Assembly: GCA_950096895.1 (NCBI GenBank)
Contig: CATNBF010000005.1
Location: 1-61,225, forward strand
Direction: 5' to 3'
Length of the DNA: 61,225 nt
Origin: an uncultured bacterium
GTDB lineage: Bacteria > Pseudomonadota > Alphaproteobacteria > Rs-D84
Made by a program: the position numbers and the translations under genes
The notes under the pieces: generated by a model
Told to the model about the DNA's origin: nothing
The model's input: the letters and a program-made list of their open reading frames with translations, nothing else
Database searches by the model: none
Part shown: positions 47,658 through 56,794 of the stretch, piece by piece
Layout: every line of letters begins with the position of its first letter
Numbering within the stretch: position 1 is the stretch's first letter

Positions 47658-49347
47658 CATGACCACGGCATCGGCATATGCCACAGGATACACATGTCTC
47701 ACATCAAAAAGATACACATCATGCAATACCGGTTATTACATGACGGGTGGAACCGGGGCCGGAAACGCATGTACCGCGTGTCCCGCGGGATGCACGTGTT
47801 CTGATAATACAACACCCACGTGTTGCAGCACGTCAAAGTCATGCGCCAGCCTGGGTACCGGTTGGACCGGTACGTATAATGAATGTACTGGAACCCAAGG
47901 ATCTGCATGCTCTAAACCTTGTTCCGTAACATGCAGTGGGAATAACACCGCACAATGTCCCGCAAATGCCAATTGTACGTATAACACCACATACCAATAT
48001 ACCGCAACCCAGTATTATGGCGGAAATTGTAATGCGTCTGGCACATGCCCAATGTCAACATTTACATGCAATTCTGGATTTCACCCAGATGGGAACACCT
48101 GTGTTTCAAATACCAAGCCGTGTTCTGGCAATTTAACCGATGCCACAGGCGGAAACATCGTATGGAATGGATCAAAATGGGATTATTCTGGGTGCACAAA
48201 ATCATGTGACGGGAATGGTATTGCACATGGTCTGGCGTATTTCGATGGTGATGCATGGGGCACATGTCGTCCAGAATCAACAACATACGGATGTCATTGG
48301 GGATATTACAACGACAATGGACAATCATGTAAAACATGCCCCGCAGGATCTTGGTGTTGGAATTATACGCAGCCATGTCCGGCGGGCTATTTCTGTCCAG
48401 TGGGGATATATGATCCCACATACGATGGATATAATGATAAATATAAATGCCCCCCAGGATATACCAGTGATGCCGGCGCAAAAGGTTCTGATAAATGTTA
48501 TAAATCATGTACCCGTTCATGCACACCCCAGACATGTCCCGCCAACGCCACATGTACACACCAAGAAACATCCCCAACATCTGGGATCGAGTATAATGGC
48601 GGTACATGCGATGCCCCGGCGTCGGCATGCCCCATGACATTTACGTGCAATCCCGGCTATTACGGCAGCAGTGCGAACAACGACACATCTTGTGCCGATT
48701 GTGGCCCCGGCAATTATTGTACCGGCGGCACCCATCGCGCCACATGCGAATCAACCATCCCAGATAACGCACCAGAACCACGTAAAATTAGCACCCTATA
48801 TAACGGCAATTGGGATGATCGTGATAAACATGGCACAAAAATCAGTGATTACATCTGTGATTGGTATTTTGACGATGAAACACGTACAGAATATTTACAA
48901 CAGGCCCGATGTTCGGCCGGCCCCGAAGGGTACAAATACACACATTACTATTGGTGCCGCCCGGGATATTATGCATCGGGGCCATTGACATGGGGAAACT
49001 GGTACACGGAATGTCTTGCGTGCACAAATAAACCTGATCATGCACACTTTACCAATTATGGAACCCCGTCTGCCGCAAGTGCAGTCGAAGACAATTGCCC
49101 ATGGGCATGTGATGCGGGATATGGTAAAACATCAAATAATACATGTGCCCAAATGTGTATGTCGGGAATTACATACTTAAAAAGTAATGGAATCAGTGTG
49201 CCGTTATACGCCACCCCACAAACCAGTCCCGCCAACAATGTTCAATTACCGGGTCAAAGTATCTGTTATGGGTCACTGGCAACTGGGGGCGGGGCGGATG
49301 CGATCAATATCCAATTTAATGGCACAATATATCATTCGATACAATAA
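47620..49347 (+). CDS. Cysteine-rich secreted protein with GCC2-like repeats
   Basis: This protein of about 575 residues has about 60 cysteines in modules such as CPAGSWCWNYTQPCPAGYFCP. The track start (47572) is TTG; the ATG at 47620 gives a better signal peptide (MPNLNVGFLCAIIMTTASAYA). Neither start has a ribosome site, and both lie inside the palindromic repeat, so the original 5' end may have been replaced. Residues 70-150 are almost identical to the 996-residue protein at 22.9 kb. It is probably secreted or surface exposed. Confidence 0.75.
   Translation: MPNLNVGFLCAIIMTTASAYATGYTCLTSKRYTSCNTGYYMTGGTGAGNACTACPAGCTCSDNTTPTCCSTSKSCASLGTGWTGTYNECTGTQGSACSKPCSVTCSGNNTAQCPANANCTYNTTYQYTATQYYGGNCNASGTCPMSTFTCNSGFHPDGNTCVSNTKPCSGNLTDATGGNIVWNGSKWDYSGCTKSCDGNGIAHGLAYFDGDAWGTCRPESTTYGCHWGYYNDNGQSCKTCPAGSWCWNYTQPCPAGYFCPVGIYDPTYDGYNDKYKCPPGYTSDAGAKGSDKCYKSCTRSCTPQTCPANATCTHQETSPTSGIEYNGGTCDAPASACPMTFTCNPGYYGSSANNDTSCADCGPGNYCTGGTHRATCESTIPDNAPEPRKISTLYNGNWDDRDKHGTKISDYICDWYFDDETRTEYLQQARCSAGPEGYKYTHYYWCRPGYYASGPLTWGNWYTECLACTNKPDHAHFTNYGTPSAASAVEDNCPWACDAGYGKTSNNTCAQMCMSGITYLKSNGISVPLYATPQTSPANNVQLPGQSICYGSLATGGGADAINIQFNGTIYHSIQ
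47851..48033 (+). repeat. Conserved DNA block shared by the two Cys-rich genes, copy B
   Basis: Counterpart of 25252-25433 on the opposite strand; encodes GTGWTGTYNEC through QYYGGNC. High DNA identity suggests recent gene conversion or duplication. Confidence 0.75.
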
Positions 49348-49351
49348 AAAA

Positions 49352-49374
49352 CCCGGTTAAAACCGGGATCTTTT
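49352..49374. terminator. Bidirectional terminator between convergent genes
   Basis: CCCGGTT/AACCGGG stem with a 2-nt loop, T-rich on both sides. Confidence 0.75.
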
Positions 49375-50161
49375 ATTTACCAGACTTTTTGGTGCCTTTG
49401 CTTTTCTTGGGTGAATGCGCGTCGGTTGATTTTGAACGAATTTTGTTAAAGATCATATCGGCATCCAGTGCCCGAAACGTCATAAACCATGCCGGGATAT
49501 GCCATTCTGGATTCGTATTGGCGATACGTTCCCGGACACCGGCTGTCGTATTTGGGGCCGCCACCAGGACTTCGTCGCCCGGCACCCAATCGGCCGGCGC
49601 AGAAAACCCAAATGCATCCGTCATCTGTAATGCGATCAGGGCGCGTTTAATTTCTGCAAAGTTTCGTCCCAATGACGGCGGATAATAAATGATCGCCCGT
49701 ATTTTAGATTTCGGATCAATAATAAAGACCGCACGAACAGCGGCATTTGCCATGGCATTGGGGTGTACCATTCCATATTTCTTGGCAATTTCCATGGTTG
49801 GATCGGCAATCACCGGAAATGTGATTTCCATGTTCTTCCAACCACGAAAAACAACCTGGTTCTTGATGGCCTGGATCCATGCCAAGTGCGATGGAATTGT
49901 TCCGACCGACAGTCCCAATAATTCCGTATTCAATTCATTAAATTCAGACTGCATGGCCTGGAACGTCATAAATTCCGATGTGCACACAGATGTAAAGTCA
50001 GATGGGTGCGAAAACAAGATTACCCATTTACCGCGATAATCATCGGGAAATTTAATTGGCCCATTTGTCGTTTCGGCGGTAAATTCCGGGGCCATATCCC
50101 CAATCAGCGGCATTTTTGCCGTCACCACATCATCCCCACATATGTTAAATATATCATCCAT
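49373..50161 (-). CDS. Peroxiredoxin (Prx6/1-Cys-like)
   Basis: This thiol peroxidase has the peroxidatic Cys60 in SHPSDFTSVCTSEF and the conserved Arg later (AVRAVFIIDPKSKIRAI). The extended C-terminal arm (about residues 165-235, WVPGDEVLVAAPNT) is typical of the Prx6 class, followed by a Lys/Ser-rich tail. GGAGAG precedes the ATG. It complements rubrerythrin in peroxide defence. Confidence 0.92.
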   Translation of the reverse strand: MDDIFNICGDDVVTAKMPLIGDMAPEFTAETTNGPIKFPDDYRGKWVILFSHPSDFTSVCTSEFMTFQAMQSEFNELNTELLGLSVGTIPSHLAWIQAIKNQVVFRGWKNMEITFPVIADPTMEIAKKYGMVHPNAMANAAVRAVFIIDPKSKIRAIIYYPPSLGRNFAEIKRALIALQMTDAFGFSAPADWVPGDEVLVAAPNTTAGVRERIANTNPEWHIPAWFMTFRALDADMIFNKIRSKSTDAHSPKKSKGTKKSGK

Positions 50162-50310
50162 TTTATCTCTCCGTTAATTTAATTAAATGCGCATATGATA
50201 TTTTATCATGACCATCGACGGCATCGTACAGGATAGACTTCATAAAACTTTGTTCTTGAAAAAATGCGCAATGAATATAAAATAGAGTCGAAACAAGAAA
50301 GGGGAAAACG

Positions 50311-50589
50311 ATGAAACGTTCAGATGTTGTTCGTTCAATTCAGGTTCAATTCAAACATATGCGCACCACGGACGCGGCCGCAATGGTTGATACTGTTATT
50401 GATCACATCATTCAATCCATCGCCGATGGTCATCGTATAGAGGTTCGCGGTTTCGGCACATTTCAACCACGCGTTCGCGCCCCAAAGGTTGGGTATAATC
50501 CATGCACGGGGCAACCAATGCATCTGGATGCAGGCAAAACAATTTTGTTCAAGCCCAGCCGTGAATTAACAAAAAAAATGAATGGATAA
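50311..50589 (+). CDS. HU/IHF-family DNA-bending protein (IHF beta-like)
   Basis: This 92-residue nucleoid protein has the family core RIEVRGFGTFQPRVRAPKVG and YNPCTGQPMHLDAGKTILFKPSREL, with the proline-bearing arm. N-terminal KRSDVVRSI fits an IHF beta or HU subunit. AAAGGGG lies 7 bases before the ATG. It is followed 3 bases later by accDA. Confidence 0.9.
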   Translation: MKRSDVVRSIQVQFKHMRTTDAAAMVDTVIDHIIQSIADGHRIEVRGFGTFQPRVRAPKVGYNPCTGQPMHLDAGKTILFKPSRELTKKMNG

Positions 50590-50592
50590 CAA

Positions 50593-52335
50593 ATGTTATT
50601 TGGTAAAAAATCTGGGATTAAAAACAAGAATCGCGAACGCTATGAACGCGTGCGCCGCCTGATGTGGTTAAAGTGTGAATCGTGCGGAAAACTGGTCTAT
50701 TACCGGGATTATAAAAATAATCTGTATATTTGCCCGAATTGCAATCGTGCCTTTATCATGACGCCAAAGCAGCGATTTGACCTGTTATTTGATGACAAGA
50801 ATTGGGAACGGTTTACATTACCGACCGTTACCGATGATCCGTTAAATTTTGTTGACCGGGCGGCGTACAAGGATCTCTTGGCCGAAGCACGTGCCGACAC
50901 AGGAACCTTTGATGCGATTTCGACCGCAGATGGCAATATCGGGGGCGTGCCGTCAACCGTATGCGTGTTGAACGGTGAATTTATGATGGGATCTATGGGC
51001 CGTGCCGCCGGGGATGCCATCGTGGCCAGTATGGAACACGCCATCGAAACACGGCGTCCGTTTATCATGGTGACATCCAGTGGCGGTGCCCGTATGCAAG
51101 AAAATATCTTATCATTAATGCAAATGGCCCGCACAACTGTTGCTGTCAATAAATTGCACGCCAATGGTATTCCGTATATCGTTGTCTTAACCGATCCGAC
51201 ATTTGGGGGCGTTACGGCATCGTTTGCCATGTTGGGGGATATCCACATTGCCGAACGGGGCGCGCGCATTGGCTTTGCCGGTCGACGTGTAATCGAACAA
51301 AACATTCGTGAAAAATTACCGGCAAATTTCCAAACCGCAGAATACCTGTACGAACATGGTATGGTGGATATGGTTGTGGCACGAAATGAATTAAAAGGCG
51401 CGTTGGAAAAAATCTTGCATGTTTTAACCAAACAGCCGCGCGACCCAAAACCTATTTCGGTTGTAACCCCAGAATTTGATACATCCAAAAAAATTCGCGG
51501 TATGGGTGAAAATGATGCCTATGACAAAGTTTTGTTGGCCCGTCATGAAAACCGCCCGCATTTCTTGGATTATATTAACGGGATTGTCGATGAATGGACA
51601 TACTTGGCGGGGGATCGCCTGTATGCCGAAGATCCTGCGATGGGCAGTGGTATCGGATATTGGCGTGGCATCCCGGCGGTTATCATTGGGCAAGAACAAG
51701 GGCGCACCATTGAAACCCGCCAAAAGCATCGCTTTGGCATGGCCAATCCCGATGGATATCGCAAGGCACAGCGCATGATGCGCTTGGGCGAAAAATTCGG
51801 ATTGCCGGTGATTTCACTGTTTGATACGGCGGGTGCTTTTGCCGGCCGCGAAGGTGAAGAACGCGGTCAATCCCAGGCGGTTGCCACATCGATTTCAACT
51901 GGATTGGATATCAAGACACCATATGTCGCCGTCAATGTTGGCCAGGGTGGTTCTGGTGGTGCCATTGCCATTGGAACGGGGGACCGGATATTAATGCTGG
52001 AAAATGCGATTTATTCGGTAATCGCCCCGGAATCCTGCGCCAGTATTCGTTGGCGTGATAACAAGTTCAAGGCCGATGCCGCGGCCGCGATGAAGCTGAC
52101 GGCGCGTGATATGGCCGACTTGAACGTCATTGACCAGATCATCAGCGAACCGGCCGGTGGGGCCCATACAGACTGGCAGACCACAATGGAACTGCTGGGG
52201 GCGGCAGTGGCGGATAATATCCGTGATCTGGAAAAAACACCACGAAACGAATTACCGGTCCGTCGTGCAGATAAATTTATCGCCATGACGCGTGATGTAG
52301 AAATCTATGGCCCGGAACACAAAACCGAACAATAA
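50593..52335 (+). CDS. accDA: Acetyl-CoA carboxylase carboxyltransferase, beta and alpha subunits fused
   Basis: This enzyme transfers the carboxyl group to acetyl-CoA, the first step of fatty-acid synthesis. Residues 1-285 are AccD with its zinc ribbon (C28, C31, C47, C50: CESCG and CPNCN) and SSGGARMQENILSLMQ. Residues from about 300 are AccA (AYDKVLLARHENRP, FDTAGAFAGREGEERGQ, GQGGSGGAIAIG). Most proteobacteria have separate accD and accA; the fusion is uninterrupted here. It shares an operon with the HU/IHF gene. Confidence 0.93.
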   Translation: MLFGKKSGIKNKNRERYERVRRLMWLKCESCGKLVYYRDYKNNLYICPNCNRAFIMTPKQRFDLLFDDKNWERFTLPTVTDDPLNFVDRAAYKDLLAEARADTGTFDAISTADGNIGGVPSTVCVLNGEFMMGSMGRAAGDAIVASMEHAIETRRPFIMVTSSGGARMQENILSLMQMARTTVAVNKLHANGIPYIVVLTDPTFGGVTASFAMLGDIHIAERGARIGFAGRRVIEQNIREKLPANFQTAEYLYEHGMVDMVVARNELKGALEKILHVLTKQPRDPKPISVVTPEFDTSKKIRGMGENDAYDKVLLARHENRPHFLDYINGIVDEWTYLAGDRLYAEDPAMGSGIGYWRGIPAVIIGQEQGRTIETRQKHRFGMANPDGYRKAQRMMRLGEKFGLPVISLFDTAGAFAGREGEERGQSQAVATSISTGLDIKTPYVAVNVGQGGSGGAIAIGTGDRILMLENAIYSVIAPESCASIRWRDNKFKADAAAAMKLTARDMADLNVIDQIISEPAGGAHTDWQTTMELLGAAVADNIRDLEKTPRNELPVRRADKFIAMTRDVEIYGPEHKTEQ

Positions 52336-52338
52336 AAA

Positions 52339-52364
52339 ATCCCCCAATGGTGGGGGATATTTTA
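52339..52364 (+). terminator. Terminator after accDA
   Basis: ATCCCCC/GGGGGAT stem with a 6-nt loop and T-rich tail. Confidence 0.8.
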
Positions 52365-52433
52365 TTCAATCTGTAACAAAATGCACCGATTTTTTTTGAA
52401 AATTGGTTTTATTGGGGGTATAATAAAGTCGCT

Positions 52434-52991
52434 ATGAAAAAAGATATGATTATTTTAATGGGTGGCCAGGGCGTTGGCAAAGGCACATTTTCTAAAATGC
52501 TGCGCGAACGTCGTGACTTGGATTATATTGAAACAGGGGCCATGTTGCGCGAATTGCCGTCGGATTCGGTTATTGCACAAATTATGGCACGTGGTGAATT
52601 GGTTCCAGATTCAGAATTATTAAAACTGGTGGAATCAAATATTAGCGGGGATCGGGATCTGTTAATTGACGGATTTCCACGCACACTGGCCCAGGCGCAA
52701 TGGTTGGTGGAAAAATTTGCCGATCAATTTAACGTTCGCGTTATTTATTTGAATGTTCCCGAAGAAATTATGGTGCAACGTATTCAAAAGCGGATGAATG
52801 ATGGCGGCGGCCGGGCCGATGATGCCGATGCTGCGGCGGTTCGGCGGCGTCTGGATACATTCTGGAATGTCACAATGCCGGCGATTGAATGGTTGCGTCA
52901 TGCATCGGGAATTCATTTCTGTGATGTTGATGTTACCAATCCATCCGCAGATGAAAATTTTGTAAAAATATTGGCTGCATTGGCCGAATAA
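52434..52991 (+). CDS. adk: Adenylate kinase (short form)
   Basis: It converts AMP and ATP to ADP. The P-loop reads GGQGVGKGT (usually GxPGxGKGT), the AMP-binding region has ETGAMLRE and LIDGFPRTLAQAQWL, and the LID is short without zinc cysteines. It has 185 residues. Confidence 0.93.
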   Translation: MKKDMIILMGGQGVGKGTFSKMLRERRDLDYIETGAMLRELPSDSVIAQIMARGELVPDSELLKLVESNISGDRDLLIDGFPRTLAQAQWLVEKFADQFNVRVIYLNVPEEIMVQRIQKRMNDGGGRADDADAAAVRRRLDTFWNVTMPAIEWLRHASGIHFCDVDVTNPSADENFVKILAALAE

Positions 52992-52995
52992 AAAA

Positions 52996-53019
52996 ATCCC
53001 GCCCCGGCGGGATTTTTTT
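52996..53019 (+). terminator. Terminator after adk
   Basis: ATCCCGCC/GGCGGGAT stem with a 2-nt loop (probably opened in RNA) and six or more T. Confidence 0.8.
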
Positions 53020-53027
53020 ATAAACCT

Positions 53028-53498
53028 TTATCGACCACCACGACATAGTTTATAAATATAATCTTTTATTGCCACATTGGTATATCGATCAATAGATGCC
53101 TTGGGATCTTTATAAACATGGGCCTGGGCCAACTTTATCAATCCATCTTCGGTTATCAGTTTTTGTAACTTAATCCCCCGTGCCCCACATTGATACAATC
53201 CGTTTTGATCATTGCATTTTTCCCGAAAGACCTGGCCAATGGGTTCAATCTCAAACACATATCGAACATGCCCGAACAATCCCCGCCAGAGCAAGGCATC
53301 CAACGCATTATCACAAAAATGAATCACAGGATACGGGGCCTGGATCATACATTCTTGGGATCCAGACATGCATATATTTGTTGCTTCGAAACATCGTCCG
53401 GTCCATAAATCGGACAAGCCCCGAATATGAAATTGATCAACAAAAAATGATGTATTCTGGGCATCTCCAATATAAATAATTTTATAAAAAGTATCCAT
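53028..53498 (-). CDS. Hypothetical protein next to the integrated element
   Basis: The listed ORF extends back across the tRNA fragment. MDTFYKIIYIGDAQ at 53498 is a more likely start (156 residues). No family is recognised; several Cys are present (GRCFEATNICMSG) with a basic C-terminus. No good ribosome site is seen. Confidence 0.55.
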   Translation of the reverse strand: MDTFYKIIYIGDAQNTSFFVDQFHIRGLSDLWTGRCFEATNICMSGSQECMIQAPYPVIHFCDNALDALLWRGLFGHVRYVFEIEPIGQVFREKCNDQNGLYQCGARGIKLQKLITEDGLIKLAQAHVYKDPKASIDRYTNVAIKDYIYKLCRGGR

Positions 53499-53557
53499 AA
53501 CGGCCCATATCTTAACCCAAAATATCATCAAATCAATTAAAATTCTAAAATTCCGAC

Positions 53558-53586
53558 TTGCAATTAACAAACGCTTTCTATATAAT
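53558..53586 (+). promoter_or_regulatory. Strong promoter of the interrupted tRNA-Ser(GCU)
   Basis: TTGCAA, 17 bp, TATAAT, about 12 bases before the tRNA fragment. Confidence 0.75.
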
Positions 53587-53598
53587 ACGTTCCGCAGC

Positions 53599-53640
53599 GG
53601 AGCGTTGGCAGAGTGGTAATGCAGCAGATTGCTAATCTGC
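53599..53640 (+). pseudogene. 5' half of tRNA-Ser(GCU), cut off after the anticodon stem
   Basis: GGAGCGT acceptor strand, D-arm, and a complete anticodon stem-loop GCAGA-TTGCTAA-TCTGC (anticodon GCU) are present. Then the sequence changes to TTTTTTCTTTTTAAAAACC; no variable arm, T-arm or 3' acceptor strand follows. With a consensus promoter upstream, it looks like a real tRNA gene split by integration. Confidence 0.75.
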
Positions 53641-53915
53641 TTTTTTCTTTTTAAAAACCTCATAAAATCAATAATTTATCAATTATGTGCGCACGCCGTG
53701 GTACACCCATGGTACAAAAATCATCATAATTTACAAAAAAATACCACTAAACACCCCAAATTCTATGGTCGATATTGGTATTATATTATGTTGATGCACA
53801 AAAACTGTACCAACACCGAATTGAACGCACCCAAAAGTGCAGAAATTCAACCGACAAATCGACCTTGGACACAGATTATTTATCTGATGATCCAAAAACA
53901 GACGGGGTGTTAGCA

Positions 53916-55025
53916 ATGGCTACGTACCAAAAAAGAATTGGCCGGGACGGCACGGTATCATACCGCGCCCTGGTGCGTATTATCGGATTCCCGCCCCAGT
54001 CTGCAACATTTAAATCCAAGACCAAGGCCGCCGAATGGGCCATGCGTACAGAAATCGCCCTGCGTGACGGCAAGTATTTGCCGCAAATGGAATCCAAACG
54101 CCGTACCGTCGGCGAATTAATCGACCGGTATCTGAACGAAGAATTGCCCAAGAAACAAAACAAAAGCCGGGACATTCGTGTCCAACTGGGGATATGGCGG
54201 GATTTAATCGGTCAATATTCATTAACCGCGATCAAGACGGATATTTTAACCGCCGCCTTAAACAAAATTCATGATATGCCAACGCCCCGCGGGCGCACCA
54301 AATCGGCCGCAACGATGAACCGCTATATCGCGGCAATATCGGTTGTGTTTTCTTATGGGTACAAAAGTTTGGACTGGCTGTCCCATAATCCAATGGAAAA
54401 GATACGCAAATACACCGAACCCCGCGGCCGCCAGCGTTATTTGTCGGATGATGAACGTGACCGTTTGCTGGCGGCATGCCGGGAATCTAAAAATCTCATG
54501 CTGTACCCGGTGGTGTTGCTCGCGATTACAACCGGTGCCAGAAAGAACGAGATTTTATCCCTTAAATGGTCGGACGTTGATTTATATGTGCGCCCGGACG
54601 CCGGTATTGCGGTATTACAGGATACGAAAAACGGCGAACGTCGCACCATTGCGATTGTAGAGCCTGCGCTGTCCATTCTGCGCGATATGGCGCGGGTGCG
54701 CGGTGCGGCGGAATATTTGTTTCATGCCTCGCGCCCGGATGCCGCAACCGGACACGCAAACATTCATCACGCGTGGTATGCGGCCCTGCGCCGGGCAGGA
54801 ATAAGTGATTTTCGCTTTCATGACCTACGCCACACGGCCGCGTCATACTATATTCAAAATAATACGTCATTGCGCGAACTGGCGGATATTTTGGGGCATA
54901 AAACCATGCAAATGACACAACGATACGCGCACCTGGCGTCGGATCATCAAATTACCGCGGCCCAGCGTGTGATGACCGACCAGATATTTAAGATAAATTC
55001 CGCCACCACAACCCCCCAAAATTAA
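53916..55025 (+). CDS. Tyrosine recombinase / integrase
   Basis: This phage-type integrase has an N-terminal arm-binding domain (GRDGTVSYRALVRIIGFP), a SAM-like core-binding domain, and a catalytic domain with Arg in TTGARKNEILSL, HDLRHTAASYY (H-x-x-R) and the Tyr nucleophile in GHKTMQMTQRYAHLA. The track ORF starts at 53775; MATYQKRIG at 53916 follows GGGGTG and gives 369 residues. It lies just inside the split tRNA and is the likely integrase of this element. Confidence 0.95.
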   Translation: MATYQKRIGRDGTVSYRALVRIIGFPPQSATFKSKTKAAEWAMRTEIALRDGKYLPQMESKRRTVGELIDRYLNEELPKKQNKSRDIRVQLGIWRDLIGQYSLTAIKTDILTAALNKIHDMPTPRGRTKSAATMNRYIAAISVVFSYGYKSLDWLSHNPMEKIRKYTEPRGRQRYLSDDERDRLLAACRESKNLMLYPVVLLAITTGARKNEILSLKWSDVDLYVRPDAGIAVLQDTKNGERRTIAIVEPALSILRDMARVRGAAEYLFHASRPDAATGHANIHHAWYAALRRAGISDFRFHDLRHTAASYYIQNNTSLRELADILGHKTMQMTQRYAHLASDHQITAAQRVMTDQIFKINSATTTPQN

Positions 55026-55170
55026 AAAAATTGGGGGATTTTTAATAAAAAATGAAATTTTTTTGCAAAAAAGTGCCGTTACGCACAAAAAACAGGGGGA
55101 GATATTGGTATTATTATAAGGAACGCCAAAAAAGCGATTCCGTAAATTAATACAAATATGGAGCATCATC

Positions 55171-55401
55171 ATGCAACATCAAACTTTGGGGACACCCAAT
55201 TTAAAAACGGTTTCGCAGTTTTGCGAAGCCAATCCGGCCTTTACCCCGGGCAGCATGCGTAACATGCTGTTCTATCGGGATATGAACGGCTTAATTGAAT
55301 GTGGGGCGGTTGTTTGCCTGGGCAAACGGATCTTTATCGATTGCGACCGCTTTTTTACTTGGTTACGGGGTAACCCGTCCATAACCGGCAGGGGGGAATA
55401 G
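55171..55401 (+). CDS. Excisionase/AlpA-like small DNA-binding protein
   Basis: This 76-residue protein, with LKTVSQFCEANPAFTPGSMRNMLFYRDMNGL resembling a winged-helix excisionase-type helix-turn-helix. GGAG lies before the ATG, and the stop is 2 bases before the next gene. Position behind the integrase supports a role in excision or regulation. Confidence 0.65.
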   Translation: MQHQTLGTPNLKTVSQFCEANPAFTPGSMRNMLFYRDMNGLIECGAVVCLGKRIFIDCDRFFTWLRGNPSITGRGE

Positions 55402-55403
55402 AT

Positions 55404-56573
55404 ATGACAAACAAAAATAATGTTGTTGCACCTTTTCCTGTAATTGAACCGTGGGACAGTCCTGTTGACGGGGCTGTCCTTGCGGATGAAATTACGGCCG
55501 TTTTGAACCGCTTTATCTACTTGCCGGCCGGCGCGGCGGACGCAATCGCCATGTGGATATTGCACACATATAATGTCAATATGTTCGATTTTACACCGCG
55601 CCTGTGCGTCCTGTCGCCCGAAAAGCGCTGCGGCAAGACGTCGTTGTTGATGCTGATAGAACAGCTGTCGTTTAATGTTTTGAACGTCAGCGGTATTACC
55701 GCGTCCGCGATGTTTCGCAGTATTGATATGTGGCATCCCACCATGCTGGTGGACGAAGTTGATACATTCATCCGCGGCAATGACGAATTTCGGGGGATTA
55801 TCAATAACGGCTATAAAAAGGGTGGCATGGTTATCCGGACCGAGGTGGTTAATAAAACGTTTGTTCCGAAACCGTTCGCGTGCTATGCGCCTGTTGCCTT
55901 GGCTGGTATTGGCAATCTGCCCGACACAATCACAGACCGCGGGGTTATTATAACCATGCGGCGGCAATCAGGTAAAGCACCATTGCCCAAAATCCGCACA
56001 CGTGAAATCGCTCCGCTTATGCTGGAATTACGGCGCAAATGTCTGCGGTTTATTAAAGATCATGCGGATGAAATATCATCGCGGCGCCCCCGTATGCCGG
56101 ACAGCTTTAATGACCGTGCGGCGGATATTTGGGAACCACTTTATGCAATTGCGTCTGTTGTTTCCCCCGAATGGGAACGCCGAATCCGTGCCGCGTCAAT
56201 CGCATTGATACGAGCGAGCAGGGCAGACGACGGAATGTCCGACACGGAACAGCTGTTATCGGATATTCGCAAGATATTCGCGCAAGAAAACACGGATTGG
56301 CTATCATCGGAAAGCCTTATCGCACGACTGAAAGAAATCGAAGACAGTCCGTGGGGCGAATGGAACCGCGTCGGGTTGAATGTTCATTCATTGGCTGGGC
56401 TTTTGAGTAAACACGGAATACGGCCGAACCAATCACGCGTCGGGGGCAATCGGTCGCGGCGTTATAAATTGGAACAATTCCGGGACGTGTTCGAACGTTA
56501 TTTGCCACCCTTTACCCCGCCAGATTGTGCCAGTGTGCCACCTGATGACGAACTGGCACAGTTGCCTTATTGA
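55404..56573 (+). CDS. DUF3631-type ATPase, likely replication protein of the element
   Basis: This 389-residue protein resembles DUF3631 proteins of mobile elements. A P-loop is seen in SPEKRCGKTSLLMLIEQ, an acidic Walker B-like LVDEVDTFIRG, and sensor-like residues in GIGNLPDTITDRGVIITMRR. The C-terminus (SLAGLLSKHGIRPNQSRVGGNRSRRYKLEQFRDVFERYLP) is like a winged helix. A DNA-unwinding or initiator role is inferred. Repeats lie at and after its 3' end. Confidence 0.75.
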   Translation: MTNKNNVVAPFPVIEPWDSPVDGAVLADEITAVLNRFIYLPAGAADAIAMWILHTYNVNMFDFTPRLCVLSPEKRCGKTSLLMLIEQLSFNVLNVSGITASAMFRSIDMWHPTMLVDEVDTFIRGNDEFRGIINNGYKKGGMVIRTEVVNKTFVPKPFACYAPVALAGIGNLPDTITDRGVIITMRRQSGKAPLPKIRTREIAPLMLELRRKCLRFIKDHADEISSRRPRMPDSFNDRAADIWEPLYAIASVVSPEWERRIRAASIALIRASRADDGMSDTEQLLSDIRKIFAQENTDWLSSESLIARLKEIEDSPWGEWNRVGLNVHSLAGLLSKHGIRPNQSRVGGNRSRRYKLEQFRDVFERYLPPFTPPDCASVPPDDELAQLPY

Positions 56574-56659
56574 TTCTTGTTGCCACTTGTGACGAATTGT
56601 GCCGGATTAATGTGTTGTAATCACTAATAAAAATCCAATCCGGCACAGTGGCACAATTC
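56525..56659 (+). repeat. Cluster of TGTGCC/GGCACA repeats, possible origin
   Basis: The motif occurs at least six times in both orientations: TTGTGCCA and GTGTGCCA (56525-56540), TGGCACA (56554), TTGTGCCGG (56597), CCGGCACA (56640) and TGGCACAAT (56649). Perfect inverted pairs are TGTGCCGGATT/AATCCGGCACA and GAATTGTGCC/GGCACAATTC, which overlap and compete. It may be an iteron-like origin or a terminator with alternative folds. Confidence 0.5.
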
Positions 56660-56794
56660 AATTACCTAAGCCCTAAAAGATGCGAGCCAATTTACCCCCA
56701 AACCCGTATTATTTCCCCGCAAGCGAAATCTTCGCAATGAATCGGAAATCCTAATTTTTTACCCCATTTCCCCGATTAGACCTTATTTTTATAA

